Source: CAXNKG01 sp964202965 (GTDB lineage Bacteria > Acidobacteriota > Vicinamibacteria > Vicinamibacterales > UBA2999). Taken from it: a DNA stretch of 64,000 bases. Positions within the stretch are counted from its first letter, which is position 1. Each line of letters starts with the position of its first letter. A program made the translations under genes and the position numbers. The stretch is taken from the NCBI GenBank assembly GCA_964202965.1, contig CAXNKG010000008.1:1-64000 (forward strand), read 5' to 3'. The notes below the pieces were generated by a model, which did no database searches, had not been told where the DNA came from, and worked only from the letters and a program-made list of their open reading frames with translations. Positions 51,101 through 59,090 of this stretch are shown here, piece by piece.

Positions 51101-51476
51101 CGCGTTGACCGACATTGTCAATCAGCGGCCGAACCAGGTGCTGGATGACGTGTTCAGCGACACGTCGGGACGTCCGCTGTCGCAGTTCTGGAATCCGGCG
51201 GCCTTCGCTCTGCCGCCGGTCGGGACGATCAACGGCAATGCGGAGCGCAATGGCTTTGAGGGGCCGCCGACGTGGCAGCTCGACATGGCGCTGTCGCGCA
51301 TCGTCCGGGTTGGCGCGCACGGACTCGAGTTCCGCGCGGAGGCGTACAACGTGACGAACAGCTTCCGGGCTGCCGATTTCGGCAACAATGTGCCGCTGAG
51401 TTCGCCGACGTTCGGGCAGATTCGCTCGGCGCTGGACTCCCGGATCCTGCAGTTTGCGCTGAAGTACTCCTTCTAG
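48156..51476 (+). CDS. Oar-like TonB-dependent receptor, sigma-54 linked
   Basis: The 1106-residue outer-membrane receptor has a signal peptide ('LVALPCAAWAQ'), a carboxypeptidase-regulatory domain ('LSGTVRDQDGGVLPGVSVTVSHVETG'), a plug ('MENERILALPLNGRNVADLIVLSG', 'EHSGGASVSAVTRSGTNQFHGTAFEFLRNDLFNARGYF', in parts) and a barrel ending 'ILQFALKYSF'. The ATG at 48156 follows a G-rich ribosome site; the longer frame to 48042 would start inside the leader. It is preceded by a sigma-54 promoter and two enhancer-like dyads, and followed by an amidohydrolase gene, so it is the probable uptake gateway of the sigma-54 regulon. Confidence 0.92.
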   Translation: MTIRRTVARLLAGVLMLVALPCAAWAQATAQLSGTVRDQDGGVLPGVSVTVSHVETGLTRTTVTNETGTYALPNLPLGTHRFEAALQGFQTYVQTGIVLQVNSSFLINPVLNVGALAESVEVVASAAMVETRAVGVGQVMENERILALPLNGRNVADLIVLSGQAVQTATTTAGSRSFRTGDLQLSVGGGLRGGESYMLDGARYKNLFDGSALPYPFPDALQEFKVETSGLSAEHSGGASVSAVTRSGTNQFHGTAFEFLRNDLFNARGYFATRNSTLKRNQFGGTFGGPVLENRVFFFGGYQGTMLRQDPADQRSRIVTPAMLAGDWTTVASPACNSGRQVTLGAPFVNNRIDPGVFSRPSTDIARRLLAESASPDPCGEVVFGRRNIYDEHQYVARVDYQLNNSHSLFGRAMIFTYVAPRPSDFNNPLLNANSQGAATSSQGYATGSNYILSPTAVNSLRFSANVPSITRRTYGGFDPTEVGINAVADTKGYTIVLIPGAFNIGAAHLSADSVFDGHHFTIEDSLNVVKGRHQIGIGASLAYASMHTELATSVAPTFSFTTQVTGLAVGDFMIGRPASMVQGSPADVVQTQWLPVMYAQDAWQVKPTVTLTYGVRWEPDLPVAMEEGFIVNFDYERFRQGTKSTVFRNAPAGLYYPGDPGFPGKTGVNSSWLKFAPRLGAAWDVQGDGRMSVRGSYGLGYDQQFLGYYNGTFVASPFFNRLTLVNPAGGLANPWQGVPGGQPFPRTQIGADAAFLPFGDYLSMPYDRERPRSQSWNATVQRQFGIEWMAMASYVGTRGDHLWGIKMLNPGVYVSNGTATCTLPNGQAITGTGTQCSTTGNTNQRRRFTVERPQDGQFLGRVSEFDTNGTQDYHGLRLSLDRRSPLGLTIGGNYTYSQCLQDFTSDGLPNVEEAYPDPSNRGAERGPCFGSRNHAANVTGVYAVPEFANPTLRAVASGWRVSGIYRRLSGRFVNVTAGPDRALTDIVNQRPNQVLDDVFSDTSGRPLSQFWNPAAFALPPVGTINGNAERNGFEGPPTWQLDMALSRIVRVGAHGLEFRAEAYNVTNSFRAADFGNNVPLSSPTFGQIRSALDSRILQFALKYSF

Positions 51477-51508
51477 TTCCCGCACGCTCACCCGCTGCGC
51501 GTGGAAAA

Positions 51509-51545
51509 GGGCCGGTCCTTCCTCACCTCCAGGAAGGGCCGGCCC
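51509..51545. terminator. 14-bp hairpin between the TonB and amidohydrolase genes
   Basis: GGGCCGGTCCTTCC pairs with GGAAGGGCCGGCCC with one mismatch around a 9-base loop. There is no T-run after it. It may attenuate or process the transcript so that the receptor is made in excess of the amidohydrolase. Confidence 0.55.
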
Positions 51546-51573
51546 GCCTTGCGGTGCGACCGCCGGAGCCATC

Positions 51574-53280
51574 ATGCGACGCTCGAATAATCTTCTGACC
51601 GTCCTGCTGTCCGGCGGAGCCCTCTTCGCCACCGGTCTCGCCGCCGTCCTGATGACGCAGGCGCTCTCGAAGCCGCCAGATGACCGGGTGGTCAGTTATC
51701 CGGACACGCTTGTCCTGAACGGGAAGGTCGTCACGGTCGACGACGCCTCCAGTGTTCAGGAAGCGCTCGCCATTCGCGACGGCAGGTTCCTCGCGGTGGG
51801 CACGACGGCGGAGATGCGGAGTCTGGCCGGGCCCTCCACGCGCATCATCGACGCCGGCGGCCGCACGGTGCTGCCGGGACTCATCGACACACACGTCCAC
51901 CTGATCCAGGCGGCGGTCTTCTGGCGCGACGAGATTCGCGTGGACGAGGCGCGCAGCCTCGACGACATCTTTGCGGCGATCCGGGCGCGCGCGGCGACCG
52001 TGCCGCCGGGTACGTGGATTCTGATCCGCGGCGGCTGGCACTATTCCCAGCTGCGCGAGCGGCGCATGCCGACGCGGGCCGAACTCGACCGCGTGGCCCC
52101 TGCGCACCCGGTGCACGTGCAGGCCACCTACGAGGTGGTGCAGCTCAATTCGCTGGGAATCACGGCGAGCGGAATCACGGGGCAGACGGCACTGCCGCCT
52201 GGCGGGTCGATGGAGAAGGACGCCCAGGGTAATTTCACCGGCGTGCTGCGCGGCACGCGCGGGGTGCTGATGGGCCGCGAGAAGTACTTCCCGCGCCTGT
52301 CGTTCGACGACAAGATTGCCGGCCTGCGCGCCGTGATGCGGGAGTTCAACGCCGCCGGCCTGACGGGCATCATCGACGGCAACGGGCTGTCCATCATCGA
52401 GCACTGGCTGGACAGCGACGAGGACTACCAGGCGATGTTCGAAGTGTGGCGGCGTGGGCAGATGACGCTCCGCGTCGGGCTTCAGCTGGACTCGCGCGAC
52501 GAGGCGCAGGCGCTCGACGTCCTGGATCGCTTTCCGGCGCGGTTCGGCGACGACATGTTCTGGCTGAACTCCGTCGGCGAGAACCTGATGCTGGACGTCT
52601 GGAATCCCGCCAGCTATCCGCTGCCGCCGGCGGCGCGTGCGGCGTTCACGCGCGTCGTCGAAGCGGCCGTCGCGCGCAACGCCACGATGCAGATCCACTC
52701 CCAGACCGAGCCGCAGCTGAACACCATGCTCGAGGTCTTCGAGGACGTGCACGCCCGGACGCCGCTCGATCACCTGCGCTTCACCCTTCTCCACGCGGAG
52801 CTGTTGACCCCGCCGATGATCGAACGGATGAAGCGTCTGGGCATGGGCGTCATGATCCAGTCCCGACAGCTGGTCACGGCGGACGTGCTGCAGAAGACCT
52901 GGGGCGCGCGTATGGACGATGCGCCGATTGTCAAGACGGTGTTCGAAAGCGGACTCCCGCTCGGCGGTGGCACGGACGGCACGGTCGCGGTGCCGTTCCG
53001 GCCGTTCATGGCGCTCTATTGGTACATCTCGGGGCGCAGCTGGCGCGGGGATCTCGTGCGGCCGACGCAGCGTCTCACACGCGAGCAGGCGCTGCAGGTC
53101 TATACGCGGCAGGCCGCCTGGTTCAGCTTTCAGGAGGACCGCCGCGGTGCGATTATGCCCGGCTTTCTCGCGGACCTCATCGTGCTCGACAAGGACTACC
53201 TGACGGTGCCCGAGGAGGAGATCGCGACCATCCGCCCGGTGATGACGATCGTCGACGGGAAGGTCGTGTTCGAGCGCTGA
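51574..53280 (+). CDS. Secreted or membrane-anchored Amidohydro_3 family hydrolase
   Basis: The 568-residue amidohydrolase has an N-terminal hydrophobic segment (residues 8-29) that could be a signal or anchor. Markers are 'LVLNGKVVTVDDASS', 'LPGLIDTHVHLIQAA', 'MQIHSQTEPQLNTMLEVFE', 'LLHAELLTPPMIERM', 'GGGTDGTVAVPF' and 'GFLADLIVLDKDYLTVPEEEIATIRPV'. It resembles the enzyme at 28743. It follows the sigma-54-linked TonB gene after a 97-bp hairpin-containing gap and ends 21 bp from the convergent regulator gene, so it probably acts on the imported ligand. Confidence 0.88.
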   Translation: MRRSNNLLTVLLSGGALFATGLAAVLMTQALSKPPDDRVVSYPDTLVLNGKVVTVDDASSVQEALAIRDGRFLAVGTTAEMRSLAGPSTRIIDAGGRTVLPGLIDTHVHLIQAAVFWRDEIRVDEARSLDDIFAAIRARAATVPPGTWILIRGGWHYSQLRERRMPTRAELDRVAPAHPVHVQATYEVVQLNSLGITASGITGQTALPPGGSMEKDAQGNFTGVLRGTRGVLMGREKYFPRLSFDDKIAGLRAVMREFNAAGLTGIIDGNGLSIIEHWLDSDEDYQAMFEVWRRGQMTLRVGLQLDSRDEAQALDVLDRFPARFGDDMFWLNSVGENLMLDVWNPASYPLPPAARAAFTRVVEAAVARNATMQIHSQTEPQLNTMLEVFEDVHARTPLDHLRFTLLHAELLTPPMIERMKRLGMGVMIQSRQLVTADVLQKTWGARMDDAPIVKTVFESGLPLGGGTDGTVAVPFRPFMALYWYISGRSWRGDLVRPTQRLTREQALQVYTRQAAWFSFQEDRRGAIMPGFLADLIVLDKDYLTVPEEEIATIRPVMTIVDGKVVFER

Positions 53281-53301
53281 CCCCCGGCCAGGGCGGCCGC
53301 C

Positions 53302-54660
53302 TCAGTCGATCCCGAACTTCTGCAGCTTGTCGTACAGCAGCCGCCGGTTGATCTTCAGGAGTTCGGCGGCACGCGACTTGTTTTCGTGCGCCTGCGCCAG
53401 AGCCCGGCGCACGAGGCTCTGTTCGAGCTTCGTGATCAGCGCATGGAATCCTTCATCCAGCGGCAGCTCCCCGAACGGATCGCTCCTGCGCGCCGGCGGC
53501 GGTGGGGCGAGCAGATCCGGGCCGATCGGCGCGCCCTGGCACAGGATGACACCGCGCTCGATCACGTGCTCGAGTTCGCGCACGTTGCCCGGCCAGCTGC
53601 CGGCCTTCAGCACGTCGATCGCCTGCGGGGTGAGGCTCGTCGGCGTGACCTTCCGCCGGGAAATCAGCTTGCGAAGGATGTGGGCGGCGAGGGCTGGAAT
53701 GTCCTCGCGGCGATCGCGCAGCGGCGGCGCCTCGATCGTCACCACGTTGAGCCGGTAGAACAGGTCTTCCCTGAACGCCCCCTTCCGGATGGCCTGTTTC
53801 AGGTCGGCATTCGTCGCGGCCAGGATTCGCACGTCGAGCGCAATCGTCCGCTCCGATCCGAGCGGCTCGATCGTCCGCTCCTGCAGGACCCGCAGCAGCT
53901 TGACCTGCATGGAAGGCGAGAGCTCCCCGATTTCGTCGAGGAAAATGGTGCCGCCCTCGGCGATCTCGAACTTCCCGCGTTTCCGCGCGATGGCACCGGT
54001 GAAGGCGCCCTTCTCGTACCCGAAGAGCTCCGCCTCGAGCAGCGTGTCGGGGATCGCCGCGCAGTGGACGGCGACCAGCCGTGCGGCGCGCCGCGGGCTG
54101 TGAGCGTGGATGGCGCGCGCAATCAACTCCTTGCCGGTTCCGGATTCACCGAGGATCAGCACGGTGGAATCCGACGACGCGACCTGTGCGATCAGTTTGT
54201 AGACCTGCCGCATCGGTGCGCTGTCACCGACGAGTTCCACCTGCGCCGCGGATCCACTGTCTTCCACGTACCGCTCGAGGCTCATCGCCTGCAGGCGGTT
54301 GGCGATCGAGCGTTTCAGCTGGATGAGCAGCTCGTCGAAGCGAATCGGCTTGGTGAGGTAGTCATAGGCGCCGAGGGTCATCGCCTCGATCGCGACGTCG
54401 GAGCTGCCAAAGGCCGTCATCACCAGAATGGCCGGGGCCGCGGGATGTTCGCGCAGATCGCGCAGGATCGTCAGGCCGTCGCGGCCCGGCATCCGGATGT
54501 CGAGCAGCACGGCGTCGTAATTCGACTGCTGCAGCGCCTCGGTCGCTTCGGTCCCGTCGCACGCGGCATCCACGTGATAGTGCTCCTCCTCGAGGAGCGT
54601 CTGCAGCGTCTCGCGCGCCCGGACGTCGTCTTCGACGATGAGCACGTGGGCCTTTTTCAC
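53302..54660 (-). CDS. NtrC-family sigma-54-dependent response regulator
   Basis: The 452-residue regulator has three complete domains: a receiver (phospho-acceptor Asp54 in 'AVLLDIRMPGRDG', Lys104), an AAA+ activator domain with Walker A 'GESGTGKE' at 171-178 and the sigma-54 contact loop GAFTGA at 218-223, and a Fis-type HTH at the C-terminus ('NKSRAAELLKINRRLLYDKLQKFGID', key part). GAFTGA means it can open sigma-54 promoters. Its ATG overlaps the kinase stop by 4 bp. Three nearby sigma-54 promoters with paired dyads are its likely targets, including its own operon. Confidence 0.95.
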   Translation of the reverse strand: MKKAHVLIVEDDVRARETLQTLLEEEHYHVDAACDGTEATEALQQSNYDAVLLDIRMPGRDGLTILRDLREHPAAPAILVMTAFGSSDVAIEAMTLGAYDYLTKPIRFDELLIQLKRSIANRLQAMSLERYVEDSGSAAQVELVGDSAPMRQVYKLIAQVASSDSTVLILGESGTGKELIARAIHAHSPRRAARLVAVHCAAIPDTLLEAELFGYEKGAFTGAIARKRGKFEIAEGGTIFLDEIGELSPSMQVKLLRVLQERTIEPLGSERTIALDVRILAATNADLKQAIRKGAFREDLFYRLNVVTIEAPPLRDRREDIPALAAHILRKLISRRKVTPTSLTPQAIDVLKAGSWPGNVRELEHVIERGVILCQGAPIGPDLLAPPPPARRSDPFGELPLDEGFHALITKLEQSLVRRALAQAHENKSRAAELLKINRRLLYDKLQKFGID

Positions 54661-56135
54661 GCGTGTATCCGTTGCCGCGGCAAGCGGAGGGCGAAGGTCG
54701 TGCCGCCCTCGGTGGACTCGAATTCGAGGCTGCCGTCGTGATGCGCGGCCATCTCGCGTGAAATGGCCAGACCGAGGCCGGTTCCGTTTTCCTTGGTCGT
54801 GAAATACGGGTTGAAGATCTGCTCGCGGTCAGTGGGGCTGATTCCGGCCCCTCGGTCGGCGACCTCGATCCGCACGCTGTCGCCGTTGGTCTCCGCCGAG
54901 ATCGTCACGACCGCTTGTTCCGGCGAGGCGTCGATCGCGTTGATCAGGAGGTTAATCAGGATCTGCTCGATGGCGAGCGCGTCGACCTCTGCTCCGATCG
55001 GGTTGTCGCCGAGCCCCACGAGGTCAACCTGCACGCGCTTGTGCCGCGCCTGTTCGCCGACAATGCGAACGGCCCGCTCGAGGAGGGGCCGCAGGTCATG
55101 CACGCGACGGTTGCGCCCCTCGGGCCGGCCGAACGTGAGCAGTCTCCCGAGAATCTGGTCGAGCCGGTCGACCTCGTCGATGGCCTCGCGGACCTCGCCG
55201 CCCTCGGTCGTGCCCTTGCGGACGCGGCGGTTCAGGAGTTCCAGCGTCAGGCGCAGGGAGTTGAGCGGGTTGCGGATCTCGTGCGCCACGCCCGAGACGA
55301 CCCGTCCGAGTGCCGCCAGCCGATCCTGACGGCGCAGCGTCCCTTCGAGAGTGCCGCGTCGATCGGCCATGCGGTTGACGGCCTGGGCGACACCTCCGAA
55401 GTCGCCCCCAATCGCCGGCAGGCGGTAGTCGAAGTCATGTTCGAGGCGCGACAGGCCGGTCTGGAGCGCTTCGACGCCGTGCTGCAGGCGGAAGCTGATG
55501 GAGATCGTCATCGCCAGACCGAGTACGGCCGACAGCACCAGCCCCGCCAGCCACCAGCGACGGCGCTCCGCGGCGGGATTGTTGGCGTCGGACAGGCGCT
55601 TGAGCACCCACGCCACGGCATCCCTTGGGAAAATGGCGACGGCACACGCCACCAGCAAGTCGTTACCGTCCTCACGAATCAGCGATGTCGGCGGTGGACC
55701 GGCGGCGGCCGCCTGAGCAAGGTCCACCACGAGGCGCGCTTCGTTTTCCATCGGGTCCGTGGCAACGGCCGGCATCGTGAAGCTTTCACCCGTATGGCCC
55801 GCGAGACGGCGCTCGGGGCCGATCATGAAGCCGCCCTCCGCGCCTTCGTACGAACGCAGGACGGCCGACGACAGGCCCCGCAGCGAGAGGTCGAGGGCCT
55901 CGAAGACCTGGGGCGCCGGTTCGGACGCGTCGATCAGGGATTCCCGATCCACGAACTGCTGCTGGAGTTCTGCGACCGCGGTGGCGCATTCCTGCCGTGC
56001 TTCATCGGTCAGCGTCTGGCGCGTGCTCTGCCAGGCGTCCTGGATCAGGACGGCGGTGAGCACCGCCATCGAGATCGAGGTCAGGGCGATCAGCAGGCCC
56101 TGAGTCCGGAAGCGGTCCGGTGAATACCAGGCCAC
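54657..56135 (-). CDS. Membrane sensor histidine kinase
   Basis: The 492-residue kinase has TM1 at about 13-31, a 160-residue periplasmic sensing region, TM2 at about 194-215, a HAMP-like linker, a HisKA domain with His285 in 'GVAHEIRNPLNSLRL', and an HATPase domain with the N box 'LINLLINAIDASP', G1 'DRGAGI' and G2 'GTGLGLAISREMAAHHDG'. It should phosphorylate the NtrC-type regulator encoded next. Its start is 2 bp downstream of a gene for an exported helical protein, so the three form one operon. Confidence 0.94.
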   Translation of the reverse strand: MAWYSPDRFRTQGLLIALTSISMAVLTAVLIQDAWQSTRQTLTDEARQECATAVAELQQQFVDRESLIDASEPAPQVFEALDLSLRGLSSAVLRSYEGAEGGFMIGPERRLAGHTGESFTMPAVATDPMENEARLVVDLAQAAAAGPPPTSLIREDGNDLLVACAVAIFPRDAVAWVLKRLSDANNPAAERRRWWLAGLVLSAVLGLAMTISISFRLQHGVEALQTGLSRLEHDFDYRLPAIGGDFGGVAQAVNRMADRRGTLEGTLRRQDRLAALGRVVSGVAHEIRNPLNSLRLTLELLNRRVRKGTTEGGEVREAIDEVDRLDQILGRLLTFGRPEGRNRRVHDLRPLLERAVRIVGEQARHKRVQVDLVGLGDNPIGAEVDALAIEQILINLLINAIDASPEQAVVTISAETNGDSVRIEVADRGAGISPTDREQIFNPYFTTKENGTGLGLAISREMAAHHDGSLEFESTEGGTTFALRLPRQRIHA

Positions 56136-56137
56136 TG

Positions 56138-56710
56138 TTACCCTTCTGGAAGCCGCGGTGGTTCGGGGACGCCCATTTCGGCCTGTGCAAGCCGTTCGAC
56201 ACCCATGATGACGTCGCGCGACGCTTCAGAGAGCAGCCGGACGCGGCCGTATTCCCGGTCGTCGTAGGCGGCCCGGGCGACCTGGTAGAGGCGCCGGGCC
56301 ACGCGGACATACTGGGTACCGCTGGCCCCCTGCGACTGCCGCCCGAAGTAGTCGCCCTGCTGAATTCTGAAATACGTGCGCTCGAGGTCGCGCGCCATCA
56401 GGAAGCGCATCTCTTCGCTGCGGTCGTCGCCCTGCCGGCCGCTTTTCGCCTCGATGATGCGTTCGCTGGCGTCCAGGAAATCCTTCATGGCGAGGTCCAA
56501 GCGTTCGACCAGGAACGATCTCGCCTGCGCCCGCCGGCGTCGTTCGATCAGGATCGCAATCTGCTCGTGGAGAAAGACGTTCTCCGGCGTGAGGTCACCC
56601 CTCGATGTTAACGCCTGGAGGCGTTGCACCGTATCACGAAGGGGATCGTCCTGGGCGGCGCCGCCCGCGGCGAGGGCGGCGACGATCACCAGGGCCAGCG
56701 GCATGTGCAT
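56138..56710 (-). CDS. Exported helical protein, possible third component of the two-component system
   Basis: The 190-residue product begins with a signal peptide ('MPLALVIVAALAAGGAAQ') and is otherwise charged, helical and free of membrane segments ('LHEQIAILIERRRRAQARSFLVERL', 'EEMRFLMARDLERTYFRIQQGDYF', 'ARRLYQVARAAYDD', in parts). No domain family is recognised. It is the first gene of the kinase-regulator operon, with only 2 bp before the kinase gene, so a periplasmic accessory or ligand-presenting role is a reasonable inference. The start at 56710 is taken from the signal peptide; 56704 is also possible. Confidence 0.75.
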   Translation of the reverse strand: MHMPLALVIVAALAAGGAAQDDPLRDTVQRLQALTSRGDLTPENVFLHEQIAILIERRRRAQARSFLVERLDLAMKDFLDASERIIEAKSGRQGDDRSEEMRFLMARDLERTYFRIQQGDYFGRQSQGASGTQYVRVARRLYQVARAAYDDREYGRVRLLSEASRDVIMGVERLAQAEMGVPEPPRLPEG

Positions 56711-56763
56711 CACGTGTAACAGGGACTCCTGCGGGTCAGGCGGTACGGATCGGCCCAGCTGAA

Positions 56764-56779
56764 GGCAACTGTCATTCCA
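56764..56779 (-). promoter_or_regulatory. Sigma-54 promoter of the regulator operon
   Basis: On the minus strand, TGGAATGACAGTTGCC (56779 down to 56764) has GG-N10-GC and matches the TonB promoter at 14 of 16 positions. The predicted start is near 56753, about 43 nt before the first gene. The dyads at 56828-56869 are 84 and 107 bp upstream, which implies autoactivation by the encoded regulator. Confidence 0.65.
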
Positions 56780-56827
56780 CTCCGCTGGCCCCCTGGCAGG
56801 CCGGGGTTCAAGCGCTGACGCCGGACG

Positions 56828-56869
56828 CTGTGTCGAAGGCACACAAACCGCTGTGAGAAAAGCGCACAG
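56828..56869. promoter_or_regulatory. Shared pair of TGTG-N9-CACA activator-site candidates
   Basis: CTGTGTCGAAGGCACACAA at 56828-56846 and CTGTGAGAAAAGCGCACAG at 56851-56869 are imperfect dyads with TGTG/CACA ends, centres 23 bp apart (about two helical turns). They lie midway between two divergent sigma-54 promoters, about 85-110 bp from each predicted start. The second site matches the site at 47917-47935 at 16 of 19 positions. The gap 56711-57023 holds no gene beyond these signals. Confidence 0.6.
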
Positions 56870-56920
56870 TTCGAGCGATCAATGGGCCGATTACGGAGGG
56901 GAGGAGACGCAATGTTTGCT

Positions 56921-56936
56921 TGGTGCCTTTCTTGCT
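56921..56936 (+). promoter_or_regulatory. Sigma-54 promoter of the seven-gene operon
   Basis: TGGTGCCTTTCTTGCT has GG-N10-GC with a good TTGCT -12 element. The predicted start is near 56947, giving a 77-nt leader before ATG 57024. It diverges from the regulator-operon promoter across the shared dyad pair. Confidence 0.65.
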
Positions 56937-57023
56937 TCGGGGCAAAGATATCGCCTTCGCACCGGCACGCACCGGTAAATATACAACCCCAATCGGAGCC
57001 CTCAAGACTTCGACGGAGGACGA

Positions 57024-57956
57024 ATGCACATTGTGACTCGTACGTCTGTCACCGCGGCGACCTGTCTTGCCGCGGCCGCCTTTCTCGCGGCGCCCGTGTT
57101 TTCGCAGCAGGCGGCGCAAAGCGGGCGCCGGATCGGGTCGACCCAGCGGATCGCCGTAGGGGACGCCATCAAGGGCGGCGACATGAATATTGCGACCGGC
57201 TCCACCGATTTCGCGGGGGAGTGGGTGGTCTACGACGAAGAGGAGCGCGAGCTGGGAAACTTCACCGGCATTCCGCACTCTGAGGCCGGCCGGATGCGGG
57301 CTGAAACGCACGATGCGTCGGAATGGAGTACCCCCGAGTTCCAGTGCCGGCCGCACCCGATGCTCGCGCAGTGGCGCGCGTCCGGGGCAGTCCGGATCCG
57401 GAAGGACGTCGACCCGGTGAACCGGTCGGTGACCGCGTACCGGGTGACGTTTGTCCGCGGGCTCGACGACCGGGTCATTTATCTCGACGGCCGGCCTCAT
57501 CCCTCCGAGTATGCGCCCCACACCTGGTACGGCTTCTCGACGGGCGAGTTCAGGGGCAACACGCTGATCATCACGACGACCCACTTGAAGGAAGGCTATT
57601 TTGACTGGAACGGCAACTCGGTGAGTGACAAGGCAAAGGTCACTGAATGGTGGGTGCGTCACGGCAACTTCCTCACCATCACGTTGATGCATGAGGATCC
57701 GGTCTATCTCAGCGAGCCGTTCATGCAATCGATCAGCTATTTGCTCGATACACACACCGAAGTCGAGTACTTCCCCTGCACCGTCATCACGGAAATCACA
57801 TCGGGGCGGTTCCCGCATCACCTCCCCGGTAAGAACCCCTACCTCCGCGAGTACGCGGAGGACAATGGCATTCCGTACGAAGCAGCGCGGGGCGGCGCCG
57901 AGACGATGTATCCGGATTTCCGGCTGAAGATGCGCGGCACGGGGCGGACCGAATGA
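57024..57956 (+). CDS. Secreted protein of unknown function, first gene of the sigma-54 operon
   Basis: The 310-residue product has a Sec signal (cut near 'PVFSQQ') and a mostly beta soluble body: 'STDFAGEWVVYDEEERELGNFTGIP', 'EFQCRPHPMLAQWRASG', 'IYLDGRPHPSEYAPHTWYGFSTGEFRGNTLIITTTHLKEGYF' (in parts), and 'FPCTVITEITSGRFPHHLPGKN'. Conserved-looking Trp, His and two Cys residues suggest a folded periplasmic domain. No named family is recognised, though similar proteins are familiar in acidobacterial secreted-enzyme clusters. GGAGGA precedes the ATG, and its stop overlaps the next start. Confidence 0.8.
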   Translation: MHIVTRTSVTAATCLAAAAFLAAPVFSQQAAQSGRRIGSTQRIAVGDAIKGGDMNIATGSTDFAGEWVVYDEEERELGNFTGIPHSEAGRMRAETHDASEWSTPEFQCRPHPMLAQWRASGAVRIRKDVDPVNRSVTAYRVTFVRGLDDRVIYLDGRPHPSEYAPHTWYGFSTGEFRGNTLIITTTHLKEGYFDWNGNSVSDKAKVTEWWVRHGNFLTITLMHEDPVYLSEPFMQSISYLLDTHTEVEYFPCTVITEITSGRFPHHLPGKNPYLREYAEDNGIPYEAARGGAETMYPDFRLKMRGTGRTE

Positions 57957-59077
57957 GCACGGAACGCGCCATCATGCGAATGACACGCCATACCCTGACG
58001 CGCGGTGGTTGTGCCGTGGCGCTGGTTCTGCTCGCCGTGGTCTCCGGCGTGGACCGTCTTGCGGCGCAGCAGGCGGCCCAGCCCGGTATTCAGGTGCTGC
58101 CCGTGCAGGGCAACGTCTACCTGCTTGGCGGGGCGGGCGGCAACATCAGCATTTCGACGGGGTACGACGGCACGCTGATTGTCGACGCAGGGCGCGCCGA
58201 CATGTCGGCGGCTGTGCTCGATAATCTCGAGCAGCTCGCGACGCTCGTGCAGTTGCCGTTCTTCCCATTGGCACCGTGTGTCGGACCGCGGTGTCCGGGC
58301 GGCGCCGGGACCGGTGCCTATACGGGCGCGGGGTGGTGGACCAGCCAGGCGGTGAACGGCATGGTGCATTCGCCTGGAGCCCTCAAGCCGCTGCGCTTCA
58401 TCGTCAACACGAGTGGCGACGCCGAGCATGCCGGCGGCAATCCCGCCGTTCGCGCCGCCGGGATGACATTCACGGGTGGGAATGTCGCACGCGGTGCCGG
58501 CGGGGAAGGGGTCGGTGCCGAGGTCTGGGCGCATGAGGCGGTCCTGAGCCGCATGGTCGGTGAAAAGGTGGACGTCGATCGGCATGCGCAGATGACGTAC
58601 GACACGCCGAAGTACAAGTGGAACGGGTTCTTTAACGGCGAAGGCATCGAACTGATTCACGTGCCCGCCGCGTCGACGGACGGCGACACCATCGTCTATT
58701 TCCGGTACTCGGACGTGATCAGCACGGGCGACGTCTTTTCGATAGACCGATATCCGGCCATCCATATCGACCGCGGCGGTTCGATCCAGGGCACGGTCGA
58801 CGGCCTCAACAGGATCCTCGACATGGCCGTAGCCCAGAACAAGTCCCAGGGGGGCACCTATATCGTGCCGGGCCACGGCCGGGTCGCCGACATCGGCGAT
58901 GTCGCGAATTATCGCAACATGGTGATCCGGGTTCGCGACCGGATTCAGGACTCGATCAAGAACGGGCAGTCGCTGCAGCAAGTGCGAGCAGCACGTCCCA
59001 CGCTGGATTTCGACGGTATGTACGGTTCTCCCGACGCATTCATTGAGGCGGTGTATCGAAGCCTCAGCACGCGCTAG
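57953..59077 (+). CDS. Exported MBL-fold protein with degenerate metal site
   Basis: The 374-residue product has a signal region and a metallo-beta-lactamase fold: 'VYLLGGAGGNISISTGYDGTLIVDAGRADMS', 'LRFIVNTSGDAEHAGGN', 'HVPAASTDGDTIVYFRYSDVISTGDVF' (in parts) and 'YIVPGHGRVAD'. The expected HxHxDH motif reads NTSGDAEH, so the first two His are lost, and the usual His before 'TDGD' is Ala-Ser. Asp, the last His and the GHG His remain. It may bind one metal, use another chemistry, or be structural. It may start later at 57974 or 57980. Confidence 0.85.
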   Translation: MSTERAIMRMTRHTLTRGGCAVALVLLAVVSGVDRLAAQQAAQPGIQVLPVQGNVYLLGGAGGNISISTGYDGTLIVDAGRADMSAAVLDNLEQLATLVQLPFFPLAPCVGPRCPGGAGTGAYTGAGWWTSQAVNGMVHSPGALKPLRFIVNTSGDAEHAGGNPAVRAAGMTFTGGNVARGAGGEGVGAEVWAHEAVLSRMVGEKVDVDRHAQMTYDTPKYKWNGFFNGEGIELIHVPAASTDGDTIVYFRYSDVISTGDVFSIDRYPAIHIDRGGSIQGTVDGLNRILDMAVAQNKSQGGTYIVPGHGRVADIGDVANYRNMVIRVRDRIQDSIKNGQSLQQVRAARPTLDFDGMYGSPDAFIEAVYRSLSTR

Positions 59078-59090
59078 ACGCGAGGAGCCC

